A DNA stretch of 64,000 bases from Alicyclobacillus suci (GTDB lineage Bacteria; Bacillota; Bacilli; Alicyclobacillales; Alicyclobacillaceae): assembly GCF_017329615.1 (NCBI RefSeq), contig NZ_JAFMTW010000009.1:51684-115683 (forward strand), read 5' to 3'. The notes under the pieces are model-generated. The model was not told where the DNA came from, did no database searches, and saw only the letters and a list, made by a program, of their open reading frames with translations. How positions within the stretch are numbered: the stretch's first letter is position 1; each line of letters opens with the position of its first letter. Of this stretch, positions 28,175 to 42,197 are shown piece by piece. Both the position numbers and the translations under genes were made by a program.

Positions 28175-28794
28175 TAAGCGAACACCTCCTCAACCTTCGC
28201 CACTGCATCCTTCGTCAACACAAGATGCTCATAGCGGAGAAGCTCGTAAACATTGATACCGTTCGCCTCCATGTACTTGACACCCTCAATATTGCGAGTG
28301 GACAGGTACGGAGCACGTTTCTTCTCACCGTCGACAATCAAGGCCTTTTTCAGGTTCAACTTGTCGAGGACAGCAACCATTTCCTTCGTCTTCGGCTGTT
28401 CGATGTTCAAACCATCGAGAACGATGATTTTCCCTTCGGCCACCTTCGAGGACAATGCGCTATACAGTGCCAGACGACGAACTTTCTTAGGAACGGAGAA
28501 TGCGTAGGAACGTGGCGTCGGTCCAAAGACAACACCACCGCCCTTCCATTGTGGAGAACGCGTGCTACCTTGACGAGCACGACCCGTGCCCTTCTGGCGC
28601 CAAGGTTTGCGTCCACCACCAGCAACCTCAGAACGATTTTTCACTTTGTGCGTACCCGAACGACGTGCCGCAAGGTATTGCAACACGACCTGGTGCATCA
28701 AATCAGAGCGGATAGGCGCGCCAAACACGCGTTCATTCAATTCGATCTCGGAAACCTGCTCACCCGCTGTGTTATAAACTGCAACCGTCGGCAT
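28174..28794 (-). CDS. rplD: Ribosomal protein L4 (uL4)
   Basis: 206 residues; [19 protein letters not shown] and the tunnel loop are typical. ATG at 28794 is preferred, eight bases after GGAGG; a GTG one codon earlier is too close. In E. coli L4 represses the S10 operon; whether it does so here is unknown. Confidence 0.97.
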   Translation of the reverse strand: MPTVAVYNTAGEQVSEIELNERVFGAPIRSDLMHQVVLQYLAARRSGTHKVKNRSEVAGGGRKPWRQKGTGRARQGSTRSPQWKGGGVVFGPTPRSYAFSVPKKVRRLALYSALSSKVAEGKIIVLDGLNIEQPKTKEMVAVLDKLNLKKALIVDGEKKRAPYLSTRNIEGVKYMEANGINVYELLRYEHLVLTKDAVAKVEEVFA

Positions 28795-28819
28795 CACTTC
28801 TGCCTCCTTTCAAACAACA

Positions 28820-29449
28820 TTAGTCGTTAGCTTTAATCGCTGAACGGACTGTGACGTACGAGTTCTTCGGACCCGGCACAGAACCCTTAATCAGCAAGAT
28901 GTTTTTATCCGCATCCACGCGAACAACCTCGAGATTTTGAACTGTAACGCGCTCTCCACCCATACGTCCCGCCATCGTTTGGCCTTTGAACGTACGGTTC
29001 GGCGCAATCGCGCCGAGCGAGCCAACCCCACGGTGATATTTCGATCCGTGCGCCATTGGGCCGCGGTGTTGGTTATGCCGCTTGATAGGACCTGCGTAAC
29101 CCTTGCCCTTCGACACACCAATGACATCCACAACTTCACCCGCAGCGAACACGTCCGCTTTCAACTGCTGACCCACTTCATACGCCGACAAATCGACACC
29201 GCGAAATTCGCGCACAAACCGTTTCGGAGCTGTGCCAGCCTTTGCAGCATGACCTTTTTCCGCCTTTGTCGCGCGGTTCGCCTTTTGGTCCGCGAAACCA
29301 ACCTGAATCGCTTCGTACCCATCAACCGCTTGTTCACGTTTTTGGAGCACGACGCACGGACCAGCCTCAATCACAGTCACCGGTACTACCTGACCTTCCT
29401 CCGTGAAGACCTGAGTCATACCGAGTTTACGACCGAGAATCCCTTTCAT
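28820..29449 (-). CDS. rplC: Ribosomal protein L3 (uL3)
   Basis: 209 residues; opens [15 protein letters not shown] and contains [23 protein letters not shown] at 29449. Confidence 0.98.
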   Translation of the reverse strand: MKGILGRKLGMTQVFTEEGQVVPVTVIEAGPCVVLQKREQAVDGYEAIQVGFADQKANRATKAEKGHAAKAGTAPKRFVREFRGVDLSAYEVGQQLKADVFAAGEVVDVIGVSKGKGYAGPIKRHNQHRGPMAHGSKYHRGVGSLGAIAPNRTFKGQTMAGRMGGERVTVQNLEVVRVDADKNILLIKGSVPGPKNSYVTVRSAIKAND

Positions 29450-29505
29450 GTGTGCACCTCCCTAGGACCGTGTGTGCAACGGCACCACGTGTTTCATTCC
29501 AGAGC

Positions 29506-29972
<467 letters not shown>

Positions 29973-29981
29973 GAAGAGCTG

Positions 29982-30018
29982 CAAAAAAATCCGAGACAGG
30001 TTTGCCCGTCTCGGATTT
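29982..30018 (-). terminator. Terminator of tuf
   Basis: Nine-base stem (30016-30008 with 29997-29989), then TTTTTTT on the minus strand, 27 bases past the tuf stop. Confidence 0.93.
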
Positions 30019-30044
30019 CCTGATATCAGGTAATGGAAACGAAA

Positions 30045-31232
30045 TTACTTGATAATCGAAGAAACAACGCCCGCACCGACCGTACGGCCACCTTCACGGA
30101 TGGAGAAACGAGTACCTTCCTCAACCGCGATAGGCGCGATGAGTTCAACCGTCATAGCGACGTTGTCGCCAGGCATTACCATTTCGGTACCTTCTGGCAA
30201 GGTAACCACACCAGTTACGTCCGTCGTACGGAAGTAAAACTGTGGGCGGTAGCCATTAAAGAACGGCGTGTGGCGCCCGCCTTCTTCCTTCGTCAAAACG
30301 TAAACCTCTGCAGCGAACTGCGTGTGCGGGTTGATGCTGCCTGGCTTACATACAACCTGGCCGCGCTCGATGTCCTTGCGCTCAACACCGCGCAGCAATG
30401 CACCGATGTTGTCACCAGCTTCCGCGAAATCGAGAAGCTTACGGAACATCTCGATACCCGTTGCAACCGTCTTGCGGCTCTCTTCATGCAAGCCGACGAT
30501 TTCAACTTCGTCGCCAACCTTCAACTGACCGCGTTCCACACGACCCGTAGCAACCGTACCACGACCGGTAATCGTGAACACGTCCTCGACAGGCATCAAG
30601 AATGGCTTGCTCGTATCGCGTTCTGGTGTTGGGATGTAGTTGTCAACAGCATCCATCAACTCTTCAATCTTCGCGACATAAGCCGGGTCACCCTCGAGCG
30701 CCTTCAACGCGGAACCACGGATAACCGGAATGTCGTCGCCAGGGAATTCGTACTCGTTCAGAAGTTCGCGAACTTCCATTTCGACGAGTTCCAGCAACTC
30801 TTCGTCGTCAACCATGTCACACTTGTTCAAGAAGACAACCAAGTATGGCACGCCGACCTGACGGGACAGAAGGATGTGCTCGCGCGTTTGTGGCATCGGG
30901 CCATCAGCTGCAGATACGACGAGAATACCGCCGTCCATTTGCGCTGCACCCGTAATCATGTTCTTGACATAGTCGGCGTGTCCCGGGCAGTCCACGTGTG
31001 CATAGTGACGCTTTTCCGTCTCGTATTCAACGTGAGCGGTGTTAATCGTAATACCGCGTTCGCGTTCTTCAGGCGCCTTGTCGATTTCATCGTACTTTTG
31101 AGCCTGAGCCCGACCCTTGGAAGCTTGTACGCTCGTGATAGCAGCTGTCAACGTGGTTTTACCATGGTCGACGTGCCCGATGGTACCGATGTTAACGTGC
31201 GGTTTGCTGCGGTCAAATTTTGCCTTTGCCAC
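30045..31232 (-). CDS. tuf: Elongation factor Tu
   Basis: 395 residues. GTPase motifs [16 protein letters not shown] and NKCDMVDD, followed by two beta-barrel domains. Brings aminoacyl-tRNA to the ribosome. GTG start at 31232 behind AAGGAG. Only 13 bases after fusA. Confidence 0.99.
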   Translation of the reverse strand: MAKAKFDRSKPHVNIGTIGHVDHGKTTLTAAITSVQASKGRAQAQKYDEIDKAPEERERGITINTAHVEYETEKRHYAHVDCPGHADYVKNMITGAAQMDGGILVVSAADGPMPQTREHILLSRQVGVPYLVVFLNKCDMVDDEELLELVEMEVRELLNEYEFPGDDIPVIRGSALKALEGDPAYVAKIEELMDAVDNYIPTPERDTSKPFLMPVEDVFTITGRGTVATGRVERGQLKVGDEVEIVGLHEESRKTVATGIEMFRKLLDFAEAGDNIGALLRGVERKDIERGQVVCKPGSINPHTQFAAEVYVLTKEEGGRHTPFFNGYRPQFYFRTTDVTGVVTLPEGTEMVMPGDNVAMTVELIAPIAVEEGTRFSIREGGRTVGAGVVSSIIK

Positions 31233-31245
31233 AAAACTTCACTCC

Positions 31246-33321
31246 TTATTCGCCTTTGCTCTTCTTAATAATTGCTTCAGCTACACTCTTTGGCACTTCT
31301 TCATACGCTGCGAGTTCCATCGCGAATGTACCGCGACCTTGCGTACGAGAACGCAGAGATGTGGTATAACCAAACATCTCGGACAGCGGAACATAACCGC
31401 GAACGATACTTGCGTTGTTGCGTGAATCCATGCCTTCTACGCGACCGCGGCGCGAGTTGATATCACCGAGGATGTCACCCATGTACTCCTCAGGAACGGT
31501 CACTTCGACCTTCATGACTGGCTCCAAAAGAACTGGAGAAGCCTTTTGCGCGCCTGCTTTAAGTGCCATCGAACCAGCAATCTTAAACGCCATTTCTGAC
31601 GAGTCGACGTCGTGATAGGAACCATCATACAGAGTAGCCTTCACATCGACCAATGGATAGCCGGCAAGAACGCCATTTCGCATTGCCTCGTGAATGCCCT
31701 CTTCGACTGCCGGGATGTATTCCTTCGGAATCGCACCACCGACAACCTTGTTTTCAAAGACAAATCCTTGTCCGCGTTCCAGCGGCTCGAAAATGACTTT
31801 GACGTGACCATACTGACCGCGACCACCGGATTGGCGAACAAACTTGCCTTCCTGGTCAACGCGTTGCGTAATCGTCTCACGGTAGGCGACCTGCGGCATA
31901 CCTACGTTACAGTCGACTTTAAACTCGCGTTGCATGCGGTCGACGATGACCTCAAGGTGCAACTCACCCATACCTTGAATAATCGTCTGGCCAGTCTCCT
32001 GGTCTGTATAGGTCTTGAAGGTCGGATCCTCTTCCGCCAGCTTCGAAAGGGCGATGCCCATCTTATCCTGGTCAGCCTTCGTCTTCGGTTCAATCGAGAC
32101 GGAGATAACGGGATCTGGGAACTCCATCGACTCAAGCAACACAACGCTCTTCTCATCGCAAAGCGTGTCGCCTGTCGTCGTGTCCTTCAGACCAACTGCA
32201 GCAGCAATGTCACCGGAATAGACCTGCGAGATCTCCTCGCGGTGATTGGCATGCATCTGCAGAATACGCCCAATGCGTTCGCGCTTGCCCTTTGTCGAGT
32301 TGAGCACGTACGAACCGCTCTCCAAGACACCCGAGTACACACGGAAGAACGCCAACTTACCAACAAACGGGTCCGTCATAATTTTGAAGGCCAAAGCAGA
32401 GAACGGCTCCTCGTCAGACGAGTGACGTTCAATTTCTTCACCTTCCGGCGTGACGCCCTTAATGGCCGGCACGTCCGTCGGTGCCGGAAGATAATCGACG
32501 ACAGCGTCGAGCATCAACTGTACACCTTTATTGCGGTACGAGGACCCACACAGAACCGGGAACAGTTGAACGTTGACCGTACCCTTACGAAGTGCTGCCT
32601 TGATTTCCGGAATGGTGATTTCTTCACCCTCCAGATACTTCATCATCAACTCTTCGTCGACCTCTGCCACAGCTTCGATCAATTCCGTGCGCTTCGCTTC
32701 CGCCAACTCTCTCATGTCAGCCGGAATTTCGGTGTCCTCAGACTGTCTTCCAAGGTCATCCGTATAAATGATGGCCTTCATTTCGACCAAGTCGATAATG
32801 CCACGGAACTCGTCTTCGGCACCAATCGGCAATTGAATCGCAACGGCCTTTGCACCAAGTCGGGTTTTCATCTGTTCGACACAAGACAGGAAGTCTGCGC
32901 CGATGATGTCCATCTTGTTGACGTAGGCAATGCGAGGTACGTGATACTTGTCCGCTTGACGCCACACCGTTTCCGATTGCGGCTCTACGCCACCCTTAGC
33001 ATCAAACACCGCGCATGCACCATCGAGCACGCGCAGGGAACGTTCGACTTCAACGGTGAAGTCGACGTGACCCGGCGTATCGATAATGTTGATGCGATGA
33101 TTTTTCCACTGGGCAGTCGTCGCAGCGGACGTGATGGTGATACCACGCTCCTGTTCTTGGACCATCCAGTCCATGGTTGCCGCGCCTTCATGGACTTCCC
33201 CAATCTTGTGCACACGGCCGGTGTAGAACAGAATGCGCTCGGTGGTCGTCGTCTTACCGGCATCAATGTGAGCAATGATACCGATGTTGCGCGTACGCTC
33301 GAGCGGGAATTCGCGTGCCAT
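31246..33321 (-). CDS. fusA: Elongation factor G
   Basis: 691 residues, five domains. GTPase motifs [17 protein letters not shown] and NKMDI near the N-terminus. Domain IV is intact with [15 protein letters not shown] sequence ([11 protein letters not shown]). Drives translocation. ATG at 33321. Confidence 0.99.
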   Translation of the reverse strand: MAREFPLERTRNIGIIAHIDAGKTTTTERILFYTGRVHKIGEVHEGAATMDWMVQEQERGITITSAATTAQWKNHRINIIDTPGHVDFTVEVERSLRVLDGACAVFDAKGGVEPQSETVWRQADKYHVPRIAYVNKMDIIGADFLSCVEQMKTRLGAKAVAIQLPIGAEDEFRGIIDLVEMKAIIYTDDLGRQSEDTEIPADMRELAEAKRTELIEAVAEVDEELMMKYLEGEEITIPEIKAALRKGTVNVQLFPVLCGSSYRNKGVQLMLDAVVDYLPAPTDVPAIKGVTPEGEEIERHSSDEEPFSALAFKIMTDPFVGKLAFFRVYSGVLESGSYVLNSTKGKRERIGRILQMHANHREEISQVYSGDIAAAVGLKDTTTGDTLCDEKSVVLLESMEFPDPVISVSIEPKTKADQDKMGIALSKLAEEDPTFKTYTDQETGQTIIQGMGELHLEVIVDRMQREFKVDCNVGMPQVAYRETITQRVDQEGKFVRQSGGRGQYGHVKVIFEPLERGQGFVFENKVVGGAIPKEYIPAVEEGIHEAMRNGVLAGYPLVDVKATLYDGSYHDVDSSEMAFKIAGSMALKAGAQKASPVLLEPVMKVEVTVPEEYMGDILGDINSRRGRVEGMDSRNNASIVRGYVPLSEMFGYTTSLRSRTQGRGTFAMELAAYEEVPKSVAEAIIKKSKGE

Positions 33322-33353
33322 CTCGCCGCCTCCTTCCAGATTAAAAATTCATC

Positions 33354-33824
33354 CTACCAGCGGTAGTGAGCAAACGCCTTGTTTGCCTCAGCCATACGGT
33401 GCGTATCTTCGCGTTTGCGAACAGCGCCACCCGTGTTATTCGCTGCGTCGAGCAACTCGTTCGCCAACTTCTCCTCCATCGTCTTCTCACCACGAAGACG
33501 AGCATAGTTGACCAACCAGCGCAGCCCCAACGTCACCCGGCGGTCATTGCGCACTTCGACAGGCACTTGGTAGTTCGATCCGCCAACGCGGCGAGCCTTC
33601 ACTTCCAACACCGGCATAATGTTGCGCATAGCTGTTTCAAACACTTCCATCGGGTCCTTGCCAGAGCGCTCGCGAATCAAATCAAACGCACCATAAACAA
33701 TGCGTTGAGAAACGCCCTTCTTCCCATCCAACATCACCTTGTTGATCAGACGGCTGACAAGTTTGTTCCCGTAGATTGGATCCGGCAGAACATCACGTTT
33801 TGGAACAGGTCCTTTACGCGGCAC
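33354..33824 (-). CDS. rpsG: Ribosomal protein S7 (uS7)
   Basis: 156 residues; [19 protein letters not shown] opening and C-terminal [21 protein letters not shown] start at 33824. Confidence 0.98.
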   Translation of the reverse strand: MPRKGPVPKRDVLPDPIYGNKLVSRLINKVMLDGKKGVSQRIVYGAFDLIRERSGKDPMEVFETAMRNIMPVLEVKARRVGGSNYQVPVEVRNDRRVTLGLRWLVNYARLRGEKTMEEKLANELLDAANNTGGAVRKREDTHRMAEANKAFAHYRW

Positions 33825-33874
33825 GGAACACCCTCCTTCCCATTTGCGATATGATTATCAACCATACAAGATGG

Positions 33875-34291
33875 TTACTTTGCTTTCGGACGCTTTGCGC
33901 CATACTTGGAACGACCTTGCATACGGTCCTTCACACCAGCGGTATCAAGCGCGCCGCGAACGATGTGATAACGAACACCCGGAAGGTCCTTGACACGACC
34001 ACCGCGAACAAGCACCACGGAGTGCTCTTGCAAGTTGTGGCCAATTCCAGGAATGTACGCGGTCACTTCGATTGTATTCGTCAAACGGACACGGGCGTAT
34101 TTCCGAAGAGCCGAGTTTGGCTTTTTCGGGGTCATGGTACCCACACGAGTACACACACCACGCTTTTGTGGGGACGGCAGATCCGTCAAAGATTTGATGT
34201 GACTGTTGTACCCCTTTTGCAGCGCCGGTGCCGTAGATTTTTTCAATACATCCTTGCGACCCTTGCGAACTAATTGGTTAATCGTTGGCAT
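33875..34291 (-). CDS. rpsL: Ribosomal protein S12 (uS12)
   Basis: 138 residues. [11 protein letters not shown] and the [13 protein letters not shown] loop are wild type at the positions where streptomycin-resistance changes arise. ATG at 34291 chosen because GAGGAGGTG lies between it and an upstream in-frame codon at 34315. Confidence 0.98.
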   Translation of the reverse strand: MPTINQLVRKGRKDVLKKSTAPALQKGYNSHIKSLTDLPSPQKRGVCTRVGTMTPKKPNSALRKYARVRLTNTIEVTAYIPGIGHNLQEHSVVLVRGGRVKDLPGVRYHIVRGALDTAGVKDRMQGRSKYGAKRPKAK

Positions 34292-34320
34292 AACTGCACC
34301 TCCTCTCGTCGTCAATCCAG

Positions 34321-34362
34321 ACCTGTTCGACAGGTCACCACCAAGCCCACAGAGCCTGGTGA
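34321..34362 (-). promoter_or_regulatory. Tandem hairpins in the rpsL leader
   Basis: ACCTGT-CGA-ACAGGT (34335-34321) follows a second stem TCACCA/TGGTGA (34362-34357 with 34340-34335) directly before the rpsL ribosome site. Could be a translational control site or an mRNA processing element; nothing more specific can be said. Confidence 0.3.
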
Positions 34363-34415
34363 TTCATCAATGAGCAAACAAAATCCCAAAGACAACATAC
34401 CAAACTAAGCTAGCA

Positions 34416-34673
34416 TCATTCAGAGATGATGCTTGCCGTAGCCGCACCAACCTCAATGCCACACGCTTTGCCGAGTGTGCGCATCGAATCGACCCACTCA
34501 ATCGGAACGCGTTGTCGTTCCGCCAATTGAACAACCGGGTCGACCACACGAGCCTCCGCATCACGCGCTACGTACAGTCGCACAATTTGCTCGGCGGACT
34601 GTTTGAGGACCTTCAACGTCTGGTTTGTGCCTATGGTCTTCTTCCTCGCTTGGCGTATGTCGTCTAGTGACAC
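34416..34673 (-). CDS. rplGB: L7Ae-like K-turn RNA-binding protein
   Basis: 85 residues; KKTIGTNQTLKVL, VDSMRTLGKACGIEVGAA are the blocks of the YbxF/L7Ae-like family that binds kink-turn RNA. GTG at 34673 is preferred because GGGGGAGG lies eight bases upstream; an apparent upstream TTG is part of that ribosome site. First gene of the str operon. Confidence 0.88.
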   Translation of the reverse strand: MSLDDIRQARKKTIGTNQTLKVLKQSAEQIVRLYVARDAEARVVDPVVQLAERQRVPIEWVDSMRTLGKACGIEVGAATASIISE

Positions 34674-34722
34674 CGCACGAGCCTCCCCCAATGGAAAACA
34701 CCGCGCTGACGCACACTACGGA

Positions 34723-34752
34723 ATTCTATCACCGAGGTTTCTGGGCTGTCAA
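34723..34752 (-). promoter_or_regulatory. Promoter of the str operon
   Basis: Minus strand -35 TTGACA (34752-34747), 18-base spacer, -10 TAGAAT (34728-34723). The -35 overlaps one arm of a 9-base inverted repeat (34743-34751 with 34768-34776) just after rpoC. Confidence 0.75.
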
Positions 34753-34791
34753 CTCAAAGTATGCAGATGACAGCCCAAATTCCATGGTAGT

Positions 34792-37700
34792 TTATTCAAC
34801 CGTCTGTGCAGACTCAGCCTCCAACGTCACGTCGTCCTGCCCCGCATTCGCAGAGCTCTCATCCACGGCCGCCTGTTCCTCGCCCATACCAATCTGACGA
34901 TAACGAGACATGCCCGTGCCGGCTGGAATGAGCTTACCAATAATCACATTCTCCTTGAGACCCAGCAGTCTATCAACCTTGCCCTTGATAGCCGCTTCTG
35001 TCAAGACACGAGTGGTCTCTTGGAAGGATGCAGCGGACAAGAAGGAGTCCGTCTCCAGCGATGCCTTCGTAATACCCAACAGAGCCGGGCGCGCCACGGC
35101 CGGTTCCCGACCCGACAGAAGCGCCACTTTATTCGCAGCTTCATAGTCGAAGAGATCAACATACGTACCTGGCAGAAGATCTGTGTCACCTGCATCGAGA
35201 ATCCGAACCTTGCGCAACATTTGGCGCACCATCACTTCAACGTGCTTGTCATTGATGTCCACGCCCTGCAGGCGGTATACCCGCTGTACTTCACGCAGCA
35301 GATAATTTTGAACGCCCTGCAGACCCTTGACGCGCAACATCTCTTTCGGGTCTACGGAGCCTTCCGTCAACTCTTCGCCCGCTTCCAGGCTTTGACCGAC
35401 AGTCACACGGATACGAGAACCGTATGGAATCTGATAGATCTTCGTCTCGCTCTCGCCTTGCAGTTCGATTTCGCGTTTATCCTTGCCTTCCCGAATGTCG
35501 GTAATCACGCCTTCAAACTCGGAAATGACCGCCTGACCTTTCGGGTTCCGCGCCTCAAACAACTCTTGAATACGCGGCAAACCTTGGGTGATGTCATCGC
35601 CTGCGACACCGCCCGTGTGGAACGTGCGCATGGTCAACTGCGTACCGGGTTCACCGATAGACTGAGCCGCGATGATACCGACCGCCTCGCCAATTTCTAC
35701 CATCTTACCCGTTGCGAGGTTGCGCCCATAACACTGGATACATACCCCATGGCGAGTACGGCAGGTGAGCACCGAGCGAATATAAACTTCTTTAATACCC
35801 GCCTTGACAATCTTGTCGGTCGCCTCTTCGTCAATCAGTTGGTTCTTTGCGACAATCAACTCACCCGTCTCCGGATGGTAAATGTCTTGGAACGCAACTC
35901 GGCCTTCGAGACGGTCGCCAATTTCCTCAATGACTTCACGCCCGTCGCGGATCTCCGCCACGCGCAAGCCCTTATCGGTACCACAGTCAAATTCGCGAAC
36001 GATGGTATCCTGCGCAACGTCGACCAAGCGACGTGTCAGATAACCCGAGTCAGCCGTCCGCAGCGCGGTATCGGCCAAACCTTTCCGCGCACCGTGCGTC
36101 GAGATGAAGTACTCCAACACAGACAGGCCTTCGCGGAAGTTCGACTTAATCGCCAACTGAATAATTTCACCCGACGGATTCGCCATCAACCCGCGCATCC
36201 CCGCCAACTGTGTAATCTGCGAGTTACTACCGCGAGCACCGGAAGTCGCCATCATGTAAATCGGGTTGAACTCATCCATGCTCTCCATCAGAGTTGTCGA
36301 GATGGACTCTTTCGCCTCCGACCAAATTTGGCTAAACGTGATGTACTGCTCTTCCTCAGTGATGAGACCGCGGCGATACTGTTGCTTCAGCTTGTGCTCT
36401 TTGGCCTCTGCATCTTCAATAATCCGATGCTTCTCTTCCGGCACGACAATGTCACTCACGGCAATCGTAATACCAGCGCGCGTCGAATAGTTGAAGCCGA
36501 GCCGCTTAATCTTATCCAAAATTTCCGCAGTCATCGTCGTACCATAACGGCGGAAACACTCACCCAAAATGTTTCCAAGGTCCTTTTTAACCACCGGTTT
36601 TGGAATCGGCCGATTCTGCAGTGCCTCTGCAGGGTTTACACCCTTAGCAAAGATAAACGTCTCATCCGGCGCCCCAGTCAACAAATTCTGTTTGGATGCA
36701 GAATTTAGGTACGGGAAATCAGCCGGAAAAATGCTGTTGAAAATCAATTTTCCAGGCGTCGTGATCAGCAGTGCGTTCTGCTGCGCCTCTGTAAGACTCG
36801 TCTTGCCGAGCACCTTCGCAGGCACAATAATCCGCGACTGTAAGGACACGTGCCCATTGTAACGGGCATATTCCACCTCGGCCATCGAAGAGAAAATGCG
36901 TCCCTCTCCAGGCGCACCTTCGCGCTCAATGGTGAGATAGTACGGTCCGAGAACCATGTCCTGCGTCGGCGTGACGACTGGTTTACCGTCCTTCGGGTTC
37001 AAGATGTTGTGCGCAGCGAGCATCAACAAACGCGCTTCCGCTTGCGCCTCAGCCGACAATGGAACGTGCACAGCCATCTGGTCGCCATCGAAGTCGGCAT
37101 TGTAAGCCGTACAAACGAGCGGGTGCAATTTAATTGCGCGCCCCTCGACTAACGTCGGCTCGAATGCCTGAATACCCAGGCGGTGTAATGTCGGTGCACG
37201 GTTGAGCAACACTGGGTGCTGCTTGATGACGTCCTCGACGACATCCCACACTTCGGGCGACACGCGTTCGACTTTACGCTTCGCACTCTTGATGTTGTGC
37301 GCCAGACCACGGGAGACGAGTTCCTTCATAACAAATGGCTTGAACAGCTCCAACGCCATTTCCTTAGGAAGTCCGCACTGATACATCCGCAGTTCCGGGC
37401 CGACGACGATAACGGAACGACCAGAGTAGTCCACGCGTTTACCCAACAGATTTTGACGGAATCGGCCTTGTTTACCCTTGAGCATGTGCGACAGGCTCTT
37501 GAGCGGACGGTTGCCAGGTCCCGTAACCGGGCGGCCGCGGCGGCCATTGTCAATCAGCGCATCGACTGCTTCTTGGAGCATGCGCTTCTCGTTCTGAACA
37601 ATAATGTCCGGTGCCCCTAAATCCAACAATCGCTTCAAACGATTGTTCCGGTTGATAACACGACGGTACAAATCGTTCAAGTCAGATGTCGCGAAACGTC

Positions 37701-38439
37701 CACCATCCAATTGCACCATCGGACGCAAATCAGGCGGAATGACCGGAAGCGCCTCAAGAATCATCCAACTCGGCTTGTTGCCGGAGGCGCGGAACGCCTC
37801 AACGACTTCCAGTCGTTTAATGGCTCGATTCCGGCGCTGCCCTTGCGCGGAGCGAAGCTCTTCACGCAGGAAGTCGACCTCGCGGTCGAGATCAATCTCG
37901 TTCAACAACGTGCGAATAGCCTCTGCACCCATACCCGCTTGGAACGCGTAACCGTACTTCTCGCGATAGGAACGATACTCCTTCTCGCTAAGCAACTGTT
38001 TCTTTTCCAGTGGGGTATCCCCCGGGTCCGTCACGACATACGAAGCAAAGTAGATGACCTCTTCGAGGGCCCTTGGCGACATATCGAGGACCAAGCCCAT
38101 GCGGCTTGGGATCCCCTTGAAGTACCAAATATGCGAAACCGGTGCAGCCAGCTCGATGTGTCCCATCCGTTCGCGGCGAACCTTTGCGCGTGTAACTTCG
38201 ACGCCACAGCGATCACACACAACGCCTTTATAGCGGATGCGCTTGTACTTCCCGCAATGACATTCCCAATCGCGGGTCGGTCCAAAAATTTTCTCGCAAA
38301 ACAGCCCTTCTTTTTCAGGCCGCAGGGTACGGTAATTGATGGTCTCCGGCTTCTTCACTTCACCGTGTGACCAAGAACGAATCTTCTCAGGTGATGCCAG
38401 CCCGATTTTCATGAACTCGAAATTGTTCACGTCTAGCAA
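34792..38439 (-). CDS. rpoC: RNA polymerase beta' subunit
   Basis: 1215 residues. Zinc site CHCGKYKR...CDRCG near residue 60, catalytic NADFDGD, bridge helix and trigger loop regions, second zinc cluster near [17 protein letters not shown] at 38439 is chosen: it begins MLDVNNFE as in B. subtilis and GGAGG lies nine bases upstream; a GTG at 38448 is too close to that site. Follows rpoB by 36 bases. Confidence 0.99.
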   Translation of the reverse strand: MLDVNNFEFMKIGLASPEKIRSWSHGEVKKPETINYRTLRPEKEGLFCEKIFGPTRDWECHCGKYKRIRYKGVVCDRCGVEVTRAKVRRERMGHIELAAPVSHIWYFKGIPSRMGLVLDMSPRALEEVIYFASYVVTDPGDTPLEKKQLLSEKEYRSYREKYGYAFQAGMGAEAIRTLLNEIDLDREVDFLREELRSAQGQRRNRAIKRLEVVEAFRASGNKPSWMILEALPVIPPDLRPMVQLDGGRFATSDLNDLYRRVINRNNRLKRLLDLGAPDIIVQNEKRMLQEAVDALIDNGRRGRPVTGPGNRPLKSLSHMLKGKQGRFRQNLLGKRVDYSGRSVIVVGPELRMYQCGLPKEMALELFKPFVMKELVSRGLAHNIKSAKRKVERVSPEVWDVVEDVIKQHPVLLNRAPTLHRLGIQAFEPTLVEGRAIKLHPLVCTAYNADFDGDQMAVHVPLSAEAQAEARLLMLAAHNILNPKDGKPVVTPTQDMVLGPYYLTIEREGAPGEGRIFSSMAEVEYARYNGHVSLQSRIIVPAKVLGKTSLTEAQQNALLITTPGKLIFNSIFPADFPYLNSASKQNLLTGAPDETFIFAKGVNPAEALQNRPIPKPVVKKDLGNILGECFRRYGTTMTAEILDKIKRLGFNYSTRAGITIAVSDIVVPEEKHRIIEDAEAKEHKLKQQYRRGLITEEEQYITFSQIWSEAKESISTTLMESMDEFNPIYMMATSGARGSNSQITQLAGMRGLMANPSGEIIQLAIKSNFREGLSVLEYFISTHGARKGLADTALRTADSGYLTRRLVDVAQDTIVREFDCGTDKGLRVAEIRDGREVIEEIGDRLEGRVAFQDIYHPETGELIVAKNQLIDEEATDKIVKAGIKEVYIRSVLTCRTRHGVCIQCYGRNLATGKMVEIGEAVGIIAAQSIGEPGTQLTMRTFHTGGVAGDDITQGLPRIQELFEARNPKGQAVISEFEGVITDIREGKDKREIELQGESETKIYQIPYGSRIRVTVGQSLEAGEELTEGSVDPKEMLRVKGLQGVQNYLLREVQRVYRLQGVDINDKHVEVMVRQMLRKVRILDAGDTDLLPGTYVDLFDYEAANKVALLSGREPAVARPALLGITKASLETDSFLSAASFQETTRVLTEAAIKGKVDRLLGLKENVIIGKLIPAGTGMSRYRQIGMGEEQAAVDESSANAGQDDVTLEAESAQTVE

Positions 38440-38475
38440 ATCGTGCACCCTCCAATCCTAGCGTGGTGTGGGTTA

Positions 38476-41400
38476 TCAGTCGCCGACTTCGTTGTATTCG
38501 AGATTCAAGTTGAGCTTCTCTGAACCATCGTCCTCGTCGTCGATTTCCTTCATCTCAATCTCTTGCTCGTCTCCAGAGAGAATCTTCACATCCATACCGA
38601 GACTTTGCAGCTCTTTGATGAGGACCTTAAACGACTCGGGCACGCCCGGCTCAGGCACGTTTTCGCCCTTGACGATAGCTTCGTACGTCTTGACACGGCC
38701 CACCACATCGTCAGATTTGACGGTGAGGATCTCTTGCAGAGTATAGGCCGCACCATACGCCTCGAGCGCCCAAACCTCCATCTCACCAAAACGCTGGCCA
38801 CCAAACTGTGCCTTACCACCCAACGGCTGTTGCGTAACCAGGGAGTACGGTCCAGTCGACCGAGCGTGAATCTTGTCATCGACCAAGTGGTGCAGTTTCA
38901 ACATGTAGACATAGCCAACCGTGACTCGATTCTCGAACGGTTCACCACTGCGCCCATCATATAGCACCTGTTTGCCGTCTGCAGGTAGCCCCGCCTCCGC
39001 CAACGTGTTAAAGACGTCCTCAGGGTGCGCACCGTCAAAGACAGGCGTCGCCATCTTCACGCCAAGAACTTTCGCCGCCATTCCCAAGTGCGTTTCCAAA
39101 ACCTGCCCAATGTTCATACGGGAAGGCACGCCCAATGGGTTCAGGACGATTTGGACTGGTGTCCCATCCTCTAAGAATGGCATGTCTTCTTCCGGCAAGA
39201 TACGGGCCACGACACCCTTGTTCCCGTGGCGGCCAGCCATCTTGTCGCCTTCAGAAATCTTCCGCTTCTGAGCGATGTAAACGCGAACCAACTGATTCAC
39301 ACCAGCAGGCAATTCGTCGCCATTTTCCCGCGTGAAGACCTTCACGTCGACGACAATTCCAGCGCCACCATGTGGAACGCGTAGCGAGGTATCACGAACC
39401 TCACGCGCCTTTTCACCAAAGATGGCGTGCAATAAGCGCTCCTCCGCCGTCAGTTCAGTAACGCCTTTTGGCGTAACCTTGCCGACCAGAATGTCCCCTG
39501 TGCGAATTTCGGCGCCAATTCGAATGATGCCGCGTTCGTCCAGATTCTTGAGCGCGTCCTCACCAACATTCGGAATATCTCGCGTGATTTCTTCAGGACC
39601 CAACTTCGTGTCGCGCGCTTCGAGTTCGTACTCCTCGATGTGAATCGACGTATACACGTCTTCTTTCACCATCTTCTCCGAGAGAAGAATCGCGTCCTCG
39701 TAGTTGTAACCTTCCCACGTCATAAATGCGACCAGGACGTTGCGACCAAGCGCCAACTCGCCGTTCTGCGTAGCCGGTCCGTCCGCCAAAATGTCGCCCA
39801 CTTTAACGCGCTGCCCCTCGCGGACAATCGGTCGTTGGTTCACACACGTATTTTGGTTCGAGCGCGTAAACTTCGTCAGGCGGTACTTCGCAACGTCACC
39901 GCGAACAAGTTGCCCGTCCACTTCGGTCTCTTGACGCACCCAAACCTCTTTAGCCGTCACGCGTTCGACGATACCATTGTGGCGAGACACCACACAGACG
40001 CCGGAATCCTTCGCCGCCTGGTGTTCAATGCCCGTACCGACATACGGCGAATCGGTGACGAGCAACGGTACAGCTTGACGCTGCATGTTCGCCCCCATCA
40101 ACGCGCGGTTCGCGTCGTCGTTTTCCAAGAACGGAATCAACGCAGTCGCGACAGACACGACCTGTTTTGGAGAGACGTCCATATAGTCAATCCGATCCCG
40201 CGGCACCGCAATAACATCCTCACGACGGCGGACAATGATTTCCTCTGACGCCAATCGGCCGTCTTCTGTCAGCGGCTCATTTGCCTGCGCGACGACGTAA
40301 TTTTCTTCCTCATCGGCGGTCAGGTAATCAATTTTATCCGTCACAATGCCGGTCTCAGGATCCACCCGACGATACGGTGTTTCAATGAATCCGTACTCGT
40401 TAATCCGCGCATACGTCGACAACGAGTTAATCAAACCGATGTTCGGACCTTCAGGCGTTTCAATCGGACACATCCGGCCGTAGTGCGAGTAGTGCACGTC
40501 GCGAACTTCAAAGCCAGCGCGTTCACGCGTCAGACCACCAGGGCCAAGCGCCGACAGACGGCGTTTATGCGTCAATTCCGCCAACGGGTTCGTCTGGTCC
40601 ATAAATTGCGACAGCTGACTAGACCCAAAGAATTCCTTAATCGCAGCAATCACAGGACGGATATTAATCAACGCCTGCGGCGTGATAGCACTCGCGTCCT
40701 GAATGGACATGCGCTCACGAACCACGCGTTCCATCCGCGACAAGCCAATTCGGAACTGATTCTGCAACAGTTCACCAACGGAACGAAGGCGACGATTGCC
40801 CAAATGGTCAATATCGTCTGTGGTGCCGACACCACGTAACAAATTGAAGAAATACGATACGGCAGCCAAAATATCAGACGGCGTAATGTATTTAATATCC
40901 GTGGATATTTCGCCGTTACTGATAACATTCAGGATGCGGCCATCCTCAGAAGGACTGAAAATCTTCACCATCTGCAACGGCACAACCTCATCTTCCAAGA
41001 GGTCACGCGTCGCGCGAATCGTAAATCGACCCACATTACCCTCTAGACGCGGAATCAGGCGGTCTAGCACACGGCGGTCAATGATGGTCCCCGCCTCAGC
41101 GATAATCTCACCAGTGTCCGCATCGACCAGCGTTTCTGCAAGCCGCTGATTCAGCAGTCGATTCTTGATGTGCAATTTTTTATTGATTTTATAACGACCT
41201 ACATTCGCGAGGTCGTAACGCTTCGGATCAAAGAAACGCGATGCGAGCAACGCTCGGGCATTCTCCACTGTCGGCGGCTCACCCGGACGCAACCGCTCAT
41301 AGATCTCGACAAGTGCACGCTCGGTCGAATCGGTCGTGTCCTTGTCCAGCGTATTTTGGAGATAATCATCTTCACCGAGAAGTTGAATAATCTCCGCATC

Positions 41401-42006
41401 CGATGACAAGCCTAGCGCTCGAAGCAACACAGTGATTGGCAATTTGCGCGTGCGGTCAATCCGCACGTAAACGACATCCTTCGAGTCTGTTTCAAACTCC
41501 AACCACGCACCACGGTTCGGAATCACCGTCGCAGCAAACGTACGTTTGCCATTTTTGTCAATCTTACTGCTATAATAGACACTAGGCGAACGCACTAGCT
41601 GACTGACGATGACGCGTTCCGCGCCATTGATGACAAACGTGCCTGTATCCGTCATCAGCGGGAAGTCGCCGAGGAAAACCTCTTGCTCCTTCACCTCGCC
41701 AGTTTCTTTGTTCAGCAGCCGAACCTTGACACGCAATGGAGCTGCATAAGTCACATCGCGCTCTTTCGACTCTTCAACGTCGTATTTCGGTTCACCGAGG
41801 CTATAGTCGATGAACTCAAGGACCAAGTTCCCGGTAAAGTCTTGGATTGGCGAAATGTCCGCAAACATTTCCCGCAATCCCTCACGAAGGAACCACTCGT
41901 AAGATTTTTGCTGGATTTCAATCAGATTGGGTAATTCGAGGACTTCACGGATGCGTGAAAATGTGCGGCGTTCAGCCCATCCGTACTTGACCATGTGTCC
42001 TTGCAA
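38476..42006 (-). CDS. rpoB: RNA polymerase beta subunit
   Basis: 1176 residues. The rifampicin region reads [19 protein letters not shown], then [13 protein letters not shown], wild type. The C-terminal acidic tail ([12 protein letters not shown]) is short. TTG at 42006 gives MQGHMVKYG, aligning with B. subtilis MTGQLVQYG; GAGGGG is eight bases upstream, making the more distal GTG at 42015 unlikely. Confidence 0.98.
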   Translation of the reverse strand: MQGHMVKYGWAERRTFSRIREVLELPNLIEIQQKSYEWFLREGLREMFADISPIQDFTGNLVLEFIDYSLGEPKYDVEESKERDVTYAAPLRVKVRLLNKETGEVKEQEVFLGDFPLMTDTGTFVINGAERVIVSQLVRSPSVYYSSKIDKNGKRTFAATVIPNRGAWLEFETDSKDVVYVRIDRTRKLPITVLLRALGLSSDAEIIQLLGEDDYLQNTLDKDTTDSTERALVEIYERLRPGEPPTVENARALLASRFFDPKRYDLANVGRYKINKKLHIKNRLLNQRLAETLVDADTGEIIAEAGTIIDRRVLDRLIPRLEGNVGRFTIRATRDLLEDEVVPLQMVKIFSPSEDGRILNVISNGEISTDIKYITPSDILAAVSYFFNLLRGVGTTDDIDHLGNRRLRSVGELLQNQFRIGLSRMERVVRERMSIQDASAITPQALINIRPVIAAIKEFFGSSQLSQFMDQTNPLAELTHKRRLSALGPGGLTRERAGFEVRDVHYSHYGRMCPIETPEGPNIGLINSLSTYARINEYGFIETPYRRVDPETGIVTDKIDYLTADEEENYVVAQANEPLTEDGRLASEEIIVRRREDVIAVPRDRIDYMDVSPKQVVSVATALIPFLENDDANRALMGANMQRQAVPLLVTDSPYVGTGIEHQAAKDSGVCVVSRHNGIVERVTAKEVWVRQETEVDGQLVRGDVAKYRLTKFTRSNQNTCVNQRPIVREGQRVKVGDILADGPATQNGELALGRNVLVAFMTWEGYNYEDAILLSEKMVKEDVYTSIHIEEYELEARDTKLGPEEITRDIPNVGEDALKNLDERGIIRIGAEIRTGDILVGKVTPKGVTELTAEERLLHAIFGEKAREVRDTSLRVPHGGAGIVVDVKVFTRENGDELPAGVNQLVRVYIAQKRKISEGDKMAGRHGNKGVVARILPEEDMPFLEDGTPVQIVLNPLGVPSRMNIGQVLETHLGMAAKVLGVKMATPVFDGAHPEDVFNTLAEAGLPADGKQVLYDGRSGEPFENRVTVGYVYMLKLHHLVDDKIHARSTGPYSLVTQQPLGGKAQFGGQRFGEMEVWALEAYGAAYTLQEILTVKSDDVVGRVKTYEAIVKGENVPEPGVPESFKVLIKELQSLGMDVKILSGDEQEIEMKEIDDEDDGSEKLNLNLEYNEVGD

Positions 42007-42197
42007 AACCGTCACCCCTCAAGCGGATTTGTTGGACGATGCAATTTCAAGGAGGCTCTAAAGACAAAAAGAAAATGAGGCCAAATCCAACCACATTTAG
42101 CAAATAGAGTCGACTAATATTCACCTATGTCCAAAAACAATCATATTTATTCAAAAGAGGTGAGCATCCGTCCAATCATCACAGTTTGCATTGGATA

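Noticed and set aside
38470..42006. Rifampicin or streptomycin resistance alleles in rpoB and rpsL
   Set aside because: The known hot-spot residues are wild type in both genes.
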